Positions 41,910 to 50,354 of a stretch of DNA of 64,000 nt are shown in pieces. The DNA is from Nonomuraea helvata (GTDB taxonomy: Bacteria; Actinomycetota; Actinomycetes; Streptosporangiales; Streptosporangiaceae). Within the stretch, counting starts at the first letter, position 1; the number at the start of each line of letters is the position of its first letter. The DNA lies in NCBI RefSeq assembly GCF_039535785.1, contig NZ_BAAAXV010000008.1:558001-622000 (forward strand), written 5' to 3'. Both the position numbers and the translations under genes were made by a program. The notes below the pieces were generated by a model that saw nothing but the letters and a program-made list of their open reading frames with translations, was not told the DNA's origin and did not search any database.

Positions 41910-42635
41910 TCAGCGGGTGAACAGGCGGAAGGTAATGGCGGGGCGGCCGCCGAAGCGCTCGGCCTGCCGGCGGGCGAAGCCCTCGATCAGGTCGCGGGCG
42001 TACGTCTCGGGGTCCTCATCGGTGAGCGCCTCGATGTAGGCGCGGTGCTCCATGAGCGAGCGCACGCCGCGCTCCAGGCCGTCGGTGACGTCGACGGCGT
42101 GGGTGGGGGAGTCGGCGCCCGCGACGGCGACCCAGCGGACGCCGTTCCAGGGCTCGGCCTCCGTGTCCGGAAATATCCACCTATTACCCGCGTCTCCGGC
42201 GGCGTCCAGCACGGCCCTGCCGACGGCTCGGTGGTCCGGCGTGTTCCAGTACGTTCCGCCGCCCCACGTGTCGTCCGGGTTCAGGGTGATCAACAGCTCG
42301 GGCCGGTGCCTGCGGATGGCGGCGGCGATGTCCTTCCTGAGCGCGGTGCCGTATTCGATGACTCCGTCGGGATGGTCGAGGAACTCCACGCTCGTCACTC
42401 CGACGACGGCCGCGCTGGCCCGCTCCTCCCTCTCGCGCAGCGGCCCGGCCTCGGCGGGGGAGAGCGTGTCGATGCCGGCCTCGCCCCTGGTGACGATCAC
42501 GTACGCGACCTCACGACCCTCGTCGGTCCAGGAGGCCACGGCCGCCGCGCAGCCGTACTCGAGGTCGTCGGGGTGCGCGACGATGGCCAGTGCGCGCTGC
42601 CAGTCGGTAGGCATGGGGGAGAGCTGATCCGTCAT
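41910..42635 (-). CDS. PIG-L family (LmbE-like) deacetylase
   Basis: 241 residues. The zinc site motif 'IVAHPDDLEYG' (AHPDD) is near the N-terminus and 'NTPDHRAVGRAV' provides the third ligand His. This family de-N-acetylates GlcNAc conjugates (MshB, BshB, antibiotic tailoring enzymes). The length is shorter than MshB (about 290-300), so it is probably not the mycothiol enzyme. The ATG at 42635 lies 7 bases after TAGGGT and looks leaderless. It is divergent from the HIT gene across a compact promoter region and interrupts the otherwise conserved thrS-HIT neighbourhood. Confidence 0.9.
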   Translation of the reverse strand: MTDQLSPMPTDWQRALAIVAHPDDLEYGCAAAVASWTDEGREVAYVIVTRGEAGIDTLSPAEAGPLREREERASAAVVGVTSVEFLDHPDGVIEYGTALRKDIAAAIRRHRPELLITLNPDDTWGGGTYWNTPDHRAVGRAVLDAAGDAGNRWIFPDTEAEPWNGVRWVAVAGADSPTHAVDVTDGLERGVRSLMEHRAYIEALTDEDPETYARDLIEGFARRQAERFGGRPAITFRLFTR

Positions 42636-42642
42636 GGCCCTC

Positions 42643-42699
42643 ACCCTAAGGGCCGCCCGCCCGCCGGAAGAGGCCCCTGTTCGCCCGTGGTCCTATGCT
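42643..42699. promoter_or_regulatory. Compact divergent leaderless promoters (PIG-L and HIT genes)
   Basis: On the minus strand TAGGGT (42648-42643) is 7 bases from the PIG-L ATG. On the plus strand TATGCT (42694-42699) is 7 bases from the HIT ATG at 42707. Both genes lack ribosome binding sites, so both transcripts probably start at the A of ATG. Confidence 0.6.
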
Positions 42700-42706
42700 G
42701 CTAGTT

Positions 42707-43237
42707 ATGCACGATCAGGCAGGGGCCGGGGCCCCCGACAACTTCCAGCGTCTGTGGACCCCGCATCGCATGGCCTACATCAAGGGCGAGAACAAACCGA
42801 CGGGCAACGGCCCCGAGGACGGCTGCCCGTTCGACGCGATCCCCAAGATGAGCGACGAGGACGGCCTGATCGTCGCCAGGGGTGAGACGGTCTACGCCGT
42901 GCTCAACCTCTACCCGTACAACTCCGGCCACCTGATGGTGGTCCCCTACCGGCACGTGTCCGACTACGACGAGCTGGTGGCGGCCGAGCTGGTGGAGCTG
43001 GGCGAGTTCACGCAGAAGTCGCTGCGCGCGCTGCGCAAGGCCAGCGGGGCGCAGGGCTTCAACGTCGGCATGAACCTCGGCCACGTCGCCGGGGCGGGCA
43101 TCGCCGCGCACCTGCACCAGCACGTGGTGCCCAGGTGGGGCGGCGACACGAACTTCATGCCGGTCGTCGCCCAGACCAAGGTCCTGCCGCAGCTGCTCCG
43201 CGACACCCGCCAACTGCTCGCCGACGCCTGGGACTGA
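42707..43237 (+). CDS. HIT-family nucleotide hydrolase/phosphorylase
   Basis: 176 residues. The histidine triad is 'AAHLHQHVVPRW' (HxHxHxx), with 'NLYPYNSGHLMVVPYRHV' upstream and 'GFNVGMNLGHVAGAGI' forming the nucleotide pocket. 'CPFDAIP' in the N-terminal loop resembles the 'CxFC/CPF' segment of mycobacterial homologues. The orthologue by gene order is the mycobacterial HIT protein Rv2613c, described as an Ap4A phosphorylase, so this enzyme probably cleaves diadenosine tetraphosphate. The start at 42707 is taken because of the leaderless promoter; an ATG at 42695 would lie in the -10 box. Confidence 0.92.
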   Translation: MHDQAGAGAPDNFQRLWTPHRMAYIKGENKPTGNGPEDGCPFDAIPKMSDEDGLIVARGETVYAVLNLYPYNSGHLMVVPYRHVSDYDELVAAELVELGEFTQKSLRALRKASGAQGFNVGMNLGHVAGAGIAAHLHQHVVPRWGGDTNFMPVVAQTKVLPQLLRDTRQLLADAWD

Positions 43238-43282
43238 CCCTCCGGCCCGCCACGCTCCGGTGGCGCCACCCGCGGGGCGGCG

Positions 43283-45364
43283 TCACTTCGTCGCGGGAGT
43301 TAAGTCCGAGACGGATCCGGCGACGGGCTCGCGGTCGCGCCGCAGGGCCCCGATGCCGGTGGCCAGCAGGAGCGGTACGGCCAGCGCCAGCGCCATGGAG
43401 AGCACGGCCGCGCCCGAGTCGTTGACGAGCATGCCCACCACTCCGCTGACCAGCGTGCCGATCAGCCCGGCACGCAGCGCGGGGGAGTGCTCGAACGCGG
43501 CCGGCACCACCCCGGCGGACGCCTGCTCGGGCCGCATGATCGCGTACACGAGGAACGCGGCGGCGGCGATCACGATGGGCATCAGGTTGGGGCTGAGCAG
43601 GGTGGCCAGCATGGCCTGCAGCTTGCGCAGGATGACGTCGAACGCCTCGCCGGTCAGCACCTGCCCCACGAACCTGCCCAGGTGCGTCTGCTCGTCCGCC
43701 GGCTTCAGGTAGTTGAGCCAGGCGAACGTCATCACGATCACCCCGCCGGCCACCAGGAACGCGCCCAGCTTCACCAGCGAGACCCGCTTGCCCGCCAGGA
43801 TCAGCGCGGTCACCGCGATGCCCGGCACGAACGCGATCACACCGCCGAAGTCGCTCCCCATCCCGGACCCGCCGAGGACCATCGCGAACGCCCCCAGGAC
43901 CACGATCGCGGCCAGCCCCACCTTGCCGGGCCACCGGTGCGCGATGACCGTGGTGGCGAGGAGGGTGCCGGTGGCCAGGAGCGCGAACGGGATGTTACCC
44001 AGCCCGTAGTAGCGGGCCCCGACGTCGGCGCTGTAGCCCATCACGCTGTTGAGCTGCAACGTCGTACCGGTCAGCAGATCGCCCGCCAGCGTCAGCGCGG
44101 TGAGCCCGGCCACCACCGCCAGCGGGCCGAGCGGTCTGCGCCGCCACGGCCCCGCGAACGCCACCCCGGTGACGACCGCGGCCCATCCGAGCACCCCGGC
44201 GATCAGCTGCGGCAGGCTCGACCAGGGCAGCAGGTTGACCAGGTAGCTGGAGACGGGCAGGGAGGCCAGGGCGACGGCCGCGAAACGTACCGGTGCCAGG
44301 CCCTTGCGGCGGCGCAGCAGCAGGAACGCGACCAGGTAGAACAGCACCTGGAGCACCGCCACGGCCGTGAAGTAGATGCCCTTGATCGAGCGGATGGCCT
44401 GCGCGGTGGCGTCGGCCCGCTGGAGCTGCTGGAACGTCGCGCCGGGGCCGCCCACCTGCAGCGGCACGCCGATCACGGTGCTCGGGACCGGCACGCCGAG
44501 CTTGGTCAGCACGGTGGCGGTCAGGTCGGGCAGGATCGAGATGTCCTCGCGGTGCGTGGAGGCCGCGCCCAGGAGATGCCCCTGCGCGCCGGGCTCGCGC
44601 AGCGCGGCCACCCGCAGGTGGGGCACGGAGCCGGTGTCAGCCAGGCCCGCCAGCAGCACCGTCGTGTCGGCGGGCAGGACCGACAGCAGCGCGCCCGCCT
44701 TGGCGTCGGCCATCCGCAGCGCGTCGCGGCGCTCGGCGGGGCTGAGCGCGTCGGGCACCTTGGGCAGCTTCCCGCCGGTCAGGTAGGGGAGCACCAGGTC
44801 GTCCACGTCCATGGCGATCATCCGGCACTGCTGGAGGTCCGCGGTGCCGACCTGCAGCGGGGACGGGTGGTACCGCTGGACCGCGCCCTCACGGTCGGCC
44901 AGCGCCAGAGCGGCGCCGGGACCGATCGCGATCGAGCACTGCCCGGCCGCCTTCAGCGACTCGCCCAGGGTGCCGGCGTTGCGCTGCCCCGCCACGTCGG
45001 TGAGGTAGCGGTAGTCGGGGATGACCGCGCCCGCGCCCTGCTGCTCGGGCGTGGGGGGCGCGCCGCACCAGTATCCGGCCGCCGACCTGGTGCCCGCCGA
45101 CACGGTCAGCCATCCGTCGTAGGGGCAGGTCACACTGCCGACGGTGCGGATGGACAGCGAGCCGATCGCGCTCGACCTGGCCAGCTCCCACAGGTTGGGG
45201 GTGTCGGCCTGGGTGAGGTCGTTCCAGTGCAGCCCGGACACGCCGATGAGCGCCACCCGTCCGGCGGTCTCCTGTCCGGCTGCTTGGGCCGGTCCGGTGA
45301 ACAGCCCTTGACCGGCCAGTATCTGGCCGATCAGCACGGCCAGTACGACTAGCGCGCGCCTCAC
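43283..45364 (-). CDS. Multispanning membrane protein with alkaline phosphatase-like extracellular domain
   Basis: 693 residues. A signal sequence/anchor 'RRALVVLAVLIGQILAGQGL' is followed by about 310 residues outside the membrane with features reminiscent of the alkaline phosphatase/phosphodiesterase superfamily ('VALIGVSGLHWNDL', 'TPNLWELA', 'TVLLAGLADTG', 'REDISILPDLTATVL'). About ten membrane helices follow, including 'GARYYGLGNIPFALLATGTL' and 'GMGSDFGGVIAF'. I do not recognise a characterised member; a lipid- or glycan-modifying phosphotransferase is one guess. The GTG at 45364 is favoured by GGGAGG upstream; an ATG at 45415 would put 17 extra residues before the signal. It is inserted, in opposite orientation, between the HIT gene and pgsA. 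Confidence 0.8.
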   Translation of the reverse strand: MRRALVVLAVLIGQILAGQGLFTGPAQAAGQETAGRVALIGVSGLHWNDLTQADTPNLWELARSSAIGSLSIRTVGSVTCPYDGWLTVSAGTRSAAGYWCGAPPTPEQQGAGAVIPDYRYLTDVAGQRNAGTLGESLKAAGQCSIAIGPGAALALADREGAVQRYHPSPLQVGTADLQQCRMIAMDVDDLVLPYLTGGKLPKVPDALSPAERRDALRMADAKAGALLSVLPADTTVLLAGLADTGSVPHLRVAALREPGAQGHLLGAASTHREDISILPDLTATVLTKLGVPVPSTVIGVPLQVGGPGATFQQLQRADATAQAIRSIKGIYFTAVAVLQVLFYLVAFLLLRRRKGLAPVRFAAVALASLPVSSYLVNLLPWSSLPQLIAGVLGWAAVVTGVAFAGPWRRRPLGPLAVVAGLTALTLAGDLLTGTTLQLNSVMGYSADVGARYYGLGNIPFALLATGTLLATTVIAHRWPGKVGLAAIVVLGAFAMVLGGSGMGSDFGGVIAFVPGIAVTALILAGKRVSLVKLGAFLVAGGVIVMTFAWLNYLKPADEQTHLGRFVGQVLTGEAFDVILRKLQAMLATLLSPNLMPIVIAAAAFLVYAIMRPEQASAGVVPAAFEHSPALRAGLIGTLVSGVVGMLVNDSGAAVLSMALALAVPLLLATGIGALRRDREPVAGSVSDLTPATK

Positions 45365-45525
45365 CCCGATGACCTCCCGCGATCGATGTTGCGTGGCACG
45401 GTTGAGCAAGGTCATGTTCCGGCGCCACCAGACCCGCCTACCCTCTCATGCGCCGCATGTATCACGTGCACCGTTTCCCTGGGGTGACGGGTGCGGGTGT
45501 ACGTGCCGGGGGCGCCGTCACGAGG

Positions 45526-47088
45526 TCAGACGGCCTCCACCTTCGCCTTGACCCCCTTGCTCTCGTGCTGGAGCCGGTCAAGCGCCGTGATCAGGTAGGT
45601 GCCCTCCGACTTGGCCGTGAACGACGGGCTGGTGACGATGGCCACCAGGTTGCGGGCGTCCGTGCTGTGGCAGTCCTTGCCGGACTTCGGCACCTGGTAC
45701 ACCGCGTACGCCCGGGCCCCCTGGGAAGGCGTCCACGACAGCTGGGAGCCGGAGGCCTTCACCCCGGCGGGCGGGGCCGGGGCGTCGCCGCCGCGGTCCT
45801 CGATCAGGGGCAGCAGGGCGGGACGGGCGTAGTAGGTCTTGGCGACGCGGTCGATCGCGCCCAGAGGGTTCGCGAGCAGGTTGGCGGCGCTGAAGTAGAC
45901 GTCGCCCTTGACCTGCTTGTGCTCCCGGTTCGAGCCCACTTCGGCGGCCAGCTCGCCCGGCTTCGTCCAGGCCCGGTCGTCCTTGGCGCCGACCCGGTAG
46001 AGCCCCTCGCCGATGTACAGCTGCACGTCCGTGTCCTTGACCTCCTTGGACCACCAGGAGACCAGCGTGTCGTAGTCGGCCAGCTTGTGGCCGCGCGGCC
46101 AGTAGAGCTGGGGCAGCACGTAGTCGACGGTGCCCGCCTTGATCCAGGCGCGCGCGTCCGCATAAATCGAGTCGTACGCGGACATGCCCGAAGTGTCGGA
46201 GCCGGTCGGATCGTTCGACTTGTTGCGCCAGATCCCGAAGGGGCTGATGCCGAACTTGACGTAGTCCTTGGTGGCGTGGACGGCCTTGTCCGCCTGGGCG
46301 ACGAGCTTGTTGACGTTCTCGCGCCGCCAGGCGGCCAGCTTCTTGCCGTCGGCGTACTTCGCGAACGCCGCCGAGTCGTCGAACGTCTGCCCCGGCTCCG
46401 GGTACGGGTAGAAGTAGTCGTCGAAGTGCACCCCGTCCACGTCGTACCGGGACACCACGTCGGTGATGACCTTGGTCACGTGGTCGCGGACGGCGGGCAG
46501 GCCCGGGTTGTAGTAGAGGCGGCCGCCGTACTTGACCGTCCAGTCCGGATGCCGGCGCGCCGGGTGGTTGGCGGGCAGCTTGGCGGGGTCGTCGCCGTAG
46601 GAGGCGCGGTACGGGTTGAACCAGGCGTGGAACTCCATGCCCCGCTTGTGCGCCTCGTCGATGAGGAACGGCAGCGGATCCCACCCCGGGTCCTTGCCCG
46701 CCTTGCCCGTCAGGTACTGCGTCCACGGCTCCAGCGACGACTTGTAGACCGCGTCGGAGGCGGGTCGTACCTGGACGAAGACCGCGTTGAAGTTGCGCTT
46801 GGCCGCGGCGTCCAGGATCTTGACGTACTCGGCCCGCTGCCGGTCGGGCGAGAGCCCGGGCTTGGAGGGCCAGTCGAGGTTGGTGGTCGTGGCGATCCAC
46901 AACCCGCGCAGCTGGCGCTTGGGATAGCGGGCGTCGGCCTTGCAGGCCGCGACCGGGGCGGCGGCGACGGCCGTCTTCTTCTTGCTCGCTGCTGGGCTCT
47001 CCCCGGCTCCGGGGCCGAAGACATATGCGGCGGCGGTGGTGACGACCGCGAGGGCAGCAGCGGCCAGAAGTGGGCGTCCAGTTCGCAT
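45526..47088 (-). CDS. Secreted GHL10-type glycoside hydrolase (DUF187)
   Basis: 520 residues. The N-terminal 'RPLLAAAALAVVTTAAAYVFG' is a signal peptide. The catalytic barrel has 'LRGLWIATTTNLDWPSKPG', 'FNAVFVQVRPASDAVY', 'EFHAWFNPYRAS', 'YDVDGVHFDDYFYPYP' and 'FGISPFGIWRN', matching the GHL10/DUF187 family related to GH10 and GH13-like barrels (the E. coli YngK/DigH type). DigH cleaves denuded peptidoglycan glycans, so a cell-wall role is likely. A C-terminal fibronectin III-like domain (about 430-520, 'PPAGVKASGSQLSWTPSQGARAYAVY') is present. It is leftward, between the membrane phosphatase-like gene and the EF-G paralogue. Confidence 0.88.
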   Translation of the reverse strand: MRTGRPLLAAAALAVVTTAAAYVFGPGAGESPAASKKKTAVAAAPVAACKADARYPKRQLRGLWIATTTNLDWPSKPGLSPDRQRAEYVKILDAAAKRNFNAVFVQVRPASDAVYKSSLEPWTQYLTGKAGKDPGWDPLPFLIDEAHKRGMEFHAWFNPYRASYGDDPAKLPANHPARRHPDWTVKYGGRLYYNPGLPAVRDHVTKVITDVVSRYDVDGVHFDDYFYPYPEPGQTFDDSAAFAKYADGKKLAAWRRENVNKLVAQADKAVHATKDYVKFGISPFGIWRNKSNDPTGSDTSGMSAYDSIYADARAWIKAGTVDYVLPQLYWPRGHKLADYDTLVSWWSKEVKDTDVQLYIGEGLYRVGAKDDRAWTKPGELAAEVGSNREHKQVKGDVYFSAANLLANPLGAIDRVAKTYYARPALLPLIEDRGGDAPAPPAGVKASGSQLSWTPSQGARAYAVYQVPKSGKDCHSTDARNLVAIVTSPSFTAKSEGTYLITALDRLQHESKGVKAKVEAV

Positions 47089-47180
47089 AATGCCACCCAG
47101 TGTGGCAGCTGCTCCGGGATGCTCGGGACGGAAAATCGAAATCGACTCGTGATATTACTGTGACAAAAGAGCTGGGCTGG

Positions 47181-47209
47181 GCCGGGAGGGAGCAATGTCC
47201 CCTCCCGGC
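47181..47209. terminator. Hairpin terminator of EF-G paralogue
   Basis: GCCGGGAGGG (47181-47190) pairs perfectly with CCCTCCCGGC (47200-47209) around a 9-base loop. It lies 23 bases past the stop of the leftward EF-G gene. Confidence 0.7.
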
Positions 47210-47232
47210 TCCTCACAGCCTCGCTCCAGGCC

Positions 47233-49389
47233 CTACTCCCCGGCGGATGCCAGCTTGCTCGCGAGGTTGGGCGGCAGCGGCTCGTAGCGCAGGAACGTCC
47301 GCTGGAACGTCCCCGTGCCGTGTGACATGGATCGCAGGTCGATGGCGTACCGCGTGATCTCCAGCTCGGGTACCTCCGCCTTGACCAGCGTGCGCCCGGT
47401 GCCGACGGGCTCGGTGCCGAGCACCCGGCCGCGCCGCGACGACAGGTCGGACATCACCGACCCCACGTAGTCGTCGGCCACCAGCACCGACAGCTCGTCC
47501 ACCGGCTCCAGCAGCAGTGTCGGCACCTTCGACGCCGCCTCCTTGAGCGCGAGCTGGCCGGCGATCTGGAAGGCCATGTCGGACGAGTCGACCGAGTGGG
47601 CCTTGCCGTCGTACAGGGTGACGCGCACGTCCACCATCGGGTAGCCGGCCACGACGCCCCGCTCCATCTGGGCCCGCACGCCCTTCTCCACCGACGGGAT
47701 GAACTGCCGCGGCACCACGCCACCGACGATCTTGTCCACGAACTCGAACCCGGCGCCCGACGGCAGCGGCTCGACCTCGAGATGGCAGATCGCGTACTGG
47801 CCGTGGCCGCCGGTCTGCTTGACGTTGCGGCCCATCGCCTGGCATTTGCCGCCGAACGTCTCGCGCAGCGGCACCCGCAGCTCGACCCGCTCCACCTCGA
47901 CGCCGTAGCGCTTGGCCAGGCGGTCGAGCAGCACGTCGGTGTGCGCCTCGCCCATGCACCAGAGCACGAGCTGCTTGGTCTCGGCGTTGTTCTCCAGGCG
48001 CAGCGTCGGGTCCTCGGCCACCAGTCTGCCGAGGGCCTGCGCGAGCTTGTCCTCGTCGGCCTTCGACCTGGCCCTGATCGCCACCGGCAGCAGCGGGTCG
48101 GGCATGGCCCACGAGGTCATCAGCAGCGGGTGGTCGGCGTCGGACAGCGTGTCCCCGGTCTCGGCCCGCGACAGCTTGGCCACCGCCACGATGTCGCCCG
48201 CGACGCCCTTGGCCGCCGGGCGCTGCTGCTTGCCCAGCGGGCTGGTCAGCGTGCCGATGCGCTCGTCCACGTCGTGGTCCTCGTGCCCGCGGTCGGCCAG
48301 GCCGTGGCCGGACACGTGCACGGTCATGTCGGGGCGCAGCGTGCCGGAGAAGACGCGTACGAGGCTGATGCGGCCCACGTACGGGTCGCTGGTGGTCTTG
48401 ACGACCTCGGCCACGAGCGGGCCGTCCGCGTCGCACGTGATGTACTTGACCGGCTTGCCGGACAGGTCGGTGATCTCGGGCATGGGATGTTCGAGAGGCG
48501 ACGGGAAGCCCTGCGTCACGATCTCCAGCAGCTCCTCGGCGCCGACGCCGAGCCCGCTGCACAGCACCGGGTAGAAGCTGCCGCGCGCGACGGCCTTCTC
48601 CAGGTCGGCCACGAGGACCTTGGTGTCGAGGTGCTCGCCGCCGAGGTACCGCTCCATGAGCGATTCGTCCTCGCTCTCCTGGATGATCCCCTCGATCAGC
48701 TCGCCGCGGCGCTCCTCGATCTGCGCCGCGTAGTCCGCGCCGGGCTCCTTCTCCGTACGCGTGCCCGTGGCGTAGTTGTAGAACTTCTCGGACAGCAGCC
48801 CGATCAGCCCGTTGACGTTGCCATTGGTGATCACCGGGAGGTAGAGCGGCGCGACGCCGTCGCCGAAAACGTCCTGGCAGGTGGTGAGCACCTCGTCGAA
48901 GTCGGCCCGCTGGTGGTCGATCTTGGTGATCACGACCGCCCGCGGCATGCCGACCTGGGCGCACTCCTCCCACAGCATCTGCGTCAGCCCGTCGATACCC
49001 TCCGCGGCCGACACCACGAACAGGGCGGCGTCCGCCGCGCGCAGTCCGGCGCGCAGGTCGCCCACGAAGTCGGCGTATCCCGGGGTGTCGATCAGGTTGA
49101 CCTTGATGCCGTTGTGGACCAGCGGCGCCACGGAGAGGTTCACCGACCGCTGCTGCCGCACCTCGACCTCGTCGAAGTCGCTGACCGTGTTGCCGTCCTC
49201 CACGCGTCCCGGGCGCTGGATGGTGCCCGTCGCGGTCAGCAGCTGCTCGACGAGGGTCGTCTTACCCGCTCCTGAGTGGCCGACCAGTACGACATTGCGT
49301 ATCGCTTCCGCCCTGTCGGCCGCGGGTGCCCTGCCCGCGGCTCCCACGGCGCCTGGGTTCCGTTCTGCCACTTCGGCCTCCTTGTTCAT
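47233..49389 (-). CDS. EF-G-like translational GTPase (EF-G2 type)
   Basis: 718 residues. G1 'GHSGAGKTTL', G3 'DTPGYADF' and G4 'TKID' (instead of the usual NKxD) lie in the N-terminal domain; domains II-V follow, with 'RETFGGKCQAMGRN' and 'MSHGTGTFQRTFLRYEPLP' at the end. This matches the actinobacterial EF-G-like proteins beside the true fusA, such as mycobacterial FusA2, whose role in translation is not well defined. The str operon (rpsL, rpsG, tuf) is absent, which supports a paralogue. The ATG at 49389 lies directly beside a hairpin that contains its ribosome binding site. The leader is duplicated and structured. Confidence 0.9.
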   Translation of the reverse strand: MNKEAEVAERNPGAVGAAGRAPAADRAEAIRNVVLVGHSGAGKTTLVEQLLTATGTIQRPGRVEDGNTVSDFDEVEVRQQRSVNLSVAPLVHNGIKVNLIDTPGYADFVGDLRAGLRAADAALFVVSAAEGIDGLTQMLWEECAQVGMPRAVVITKIDHQRADFDEVLTTCQDVFGDGVAPLYLPVITNGNVNGLIGLLSEKFYNYATGTRTEKEPGADYAAQIEERRGELIEGIIQESEDESLMERYLGGEHLDTKVLVADLEKAVARGSFYPVLCSGLGVGAEELLEIVTQGFPSPLEHPMPEITDLSGKPVKYITCDADGPLVAEVVKTTSDPYVGRISLVRVFSGTLRPDMTVHVSGHGLADRGHEDHDVDERIGTLTSPLGKQQRPAAKGVAGDIVAVAKLSRAETGDTLSDADHPLLMTSWAMPDPLLPVAIRARSKADEDKLAQALGRLVAEDPTLRLENNAETKQLVLWCMGEAHTDVLLDRLAKRYGVEVERVELRVPLRETFGGKCQAMGRNVKQTGGHGQYAICHLEVEPLPSGAGFEFVDKIVGGVVPRQFIPSVEKGVRAQMERGVVAGYPMVDVRVTLYDGKAHSVDSSDMAFQIAGQLALKEAASKVPTLLLEPVDELSVLVADDYVGSVMSDLSSRRGRVLGTEPVGTGRTLVKAEVPELEITRYAIDLRSMSHGTGTFQRTFLRYEPLPPNLASKLASAGE

Positions 49390-49390
49390 T

Positions 49391-49409
49391 GGCCTCACTC
49401 CGTGAGGCC
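49391..49409 (-). promoter_or_regulatory. Hairpin enclosing the EF-G paralogue ribosome binding site
   Basis: In the leftward mRNA GGCCTCAC GGA GTGAGGCC (49409-49391) forms an 8-base stem with a 3-base loop, one base before the ATG at 49389. The GGAG/GTGAGG Shine-Dalgarno sequence is inside the loop and 3' arm. Translation may therefore depend on opening the hairpin. Confidence 0.65.
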
Positions 49410-49605
49410 GGCTCGGTCGCTGTGGAGCCGCCGCCTTCCCTCGTCGCTCCGGTCGCTTCGCTCCCGACGCTCCTCAGTCCAGGCGGCGGCGCTCCCTCGC
49501 CTTGTCACGGCCTCATCTGGGTGAGGCTTGGCTCCGACGCCGGGACCCGTCGACTTCCCTCAACGCTGGTCGCTACGCTTCTCCGCTCCTCAGTGCAGGC
49601 GACGA
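49391..49605. repeat. Degenerate tandem duplication in EF-G leader (period about 118 bases)
   Basis: Two roughly 97-base modules begin at 49391 and 49509. Each starts (plus strand) with a GGCCTCA...GTGAGGC hairpin, followed by GGCTC, a TTCCCT, a GGTCGCT.CGCT segment and ends CGCTCCTCAGT.CAGGCG.CG. The first module also carries a perfect 10-base inverted repeat, GCCGCCGCCT (49427-49436) and AGGCGGCGGC (49481-49490). No gene is seen in this 335-base gap, which must also hold the promoters of the EF-G paralogue and pgsA. Confidence 0.7.
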
Positions 49606-49724
49606 TCCCGTGACCGCACCCGCGCGGAAGGTGACAGAAACCGCATGGACGCGGTGTGTTCACCAAATACCCGTGTGGCGGATATCACAAGGGGGGCGGG
49701 GCAAAGAAAGTTGTCAGGCGTTCC

Positions 49725-50354
49725 ATGGCCTACGATCGGACGGCGATGCTCAAACTCCTGCGCCCGGCCATGACCCGGATACTCACCCCGCTGGGCAGGG
49801 CCCTCGTCGGCCGCGGGATCGGCCCGAACGCCGTCACGGCGATCGGCACCCTCGGCACGGTGGTGTCGGCCCTGCTCTTCTTCCCCCTGGGACAGCTGAC
49901 CTGGGGCGCCCTCGTGATCACCGTTTTCGTGCTGTTCGACCTGCTCGACGGAGTGGTGGCGAGGCTCGGCGGGAAGGGCGGCACCACCTGGGGGGCGTTC
50001 CTCGACTCCACGCTCGACCGGGTGGCCGACGCGGCCATCTTCGCCGGGCTGATCCTCTACTTCATCTCCCGGCATGACACGCTGATGGCCGCGGTGACGC
50101 TGGTGTGCCTGATCGCGGGCGCCCTCGTCTCGTACGCCAAGGCCAGGGCGGAGGGGCTCGGGCTGACGGCCGACGTGGGGCTGGCCGAGCGGCCGGAGCG
50201 GCTGGTCGTGGCGCTCGTCGCGGCCTGTTTCTCCGGGCTCGGCGTTCCGTACATCCTGCCTGTGGGCATGTGGCTGCTCGCGGCGGCCAGCGTGATCACC
50301 GTGGCGCAGCGTGTGGTGGCGGTCTACCAGCAGACGAGGAGAGATGAGCGATAA
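49725..50354 (+). CDS. pgsA: Phosphatidylinositol phosphate synthase (CDP-alcohol phosphotransferase)
   Basis: 209 residues, about six membrane helices. The CDP-alcohol phosphotransferase signature DGxxARx8GxxxDxxxD is intact as 'LLDGVVARLGGKGGTTWGAFLDSTLDR'. In actinobacteria the enzyme in this neighbourhood (PgsA1/PIPS) joins CDP-diacylglycerol with inositol 1-phosphate at the inner membrane, the first step of phosphatidylinositol mannoside synthesis. The ATG at 49725 is used; an internal ATG at 49746 is possible. It overlaps the PIM acyltransferase start by 11 bases, and pimA overlaps that gene, so the pathway is co-translated. Confidence 0.93.
   Translation: MAYDRTAMLKLLRPAMTRILTPLGRALVGRGIGPNAVTAIGTLGTVVSALLFFPLGQLTWGALVITVFVLFDLLDGVVARLGGKGGTTWGAFLDSTLDRVADAAIFAGLILYFISRHDTLMAAVTLVCLIAGALVSYAKARAEGLGLTADVGLAERPERLVVALVAACFSGLGVPYILPVGMWLLAAASVITVAQRVVAVYQQTRRDER

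Noticed and set aside
41910..42635. MshB mycothiol deacetylase
   Set aside because: The protein is about 50-60 residues shorter than MshB and there are no other mycothiol genes; only the PIG-L family call is supported.
47233..49389. Main elongation factor G (fusA)
   Set aside because: G4 is TKID rather than NKxD and the str operon neighbours are absent; it fits the EF-G2 paralogue.
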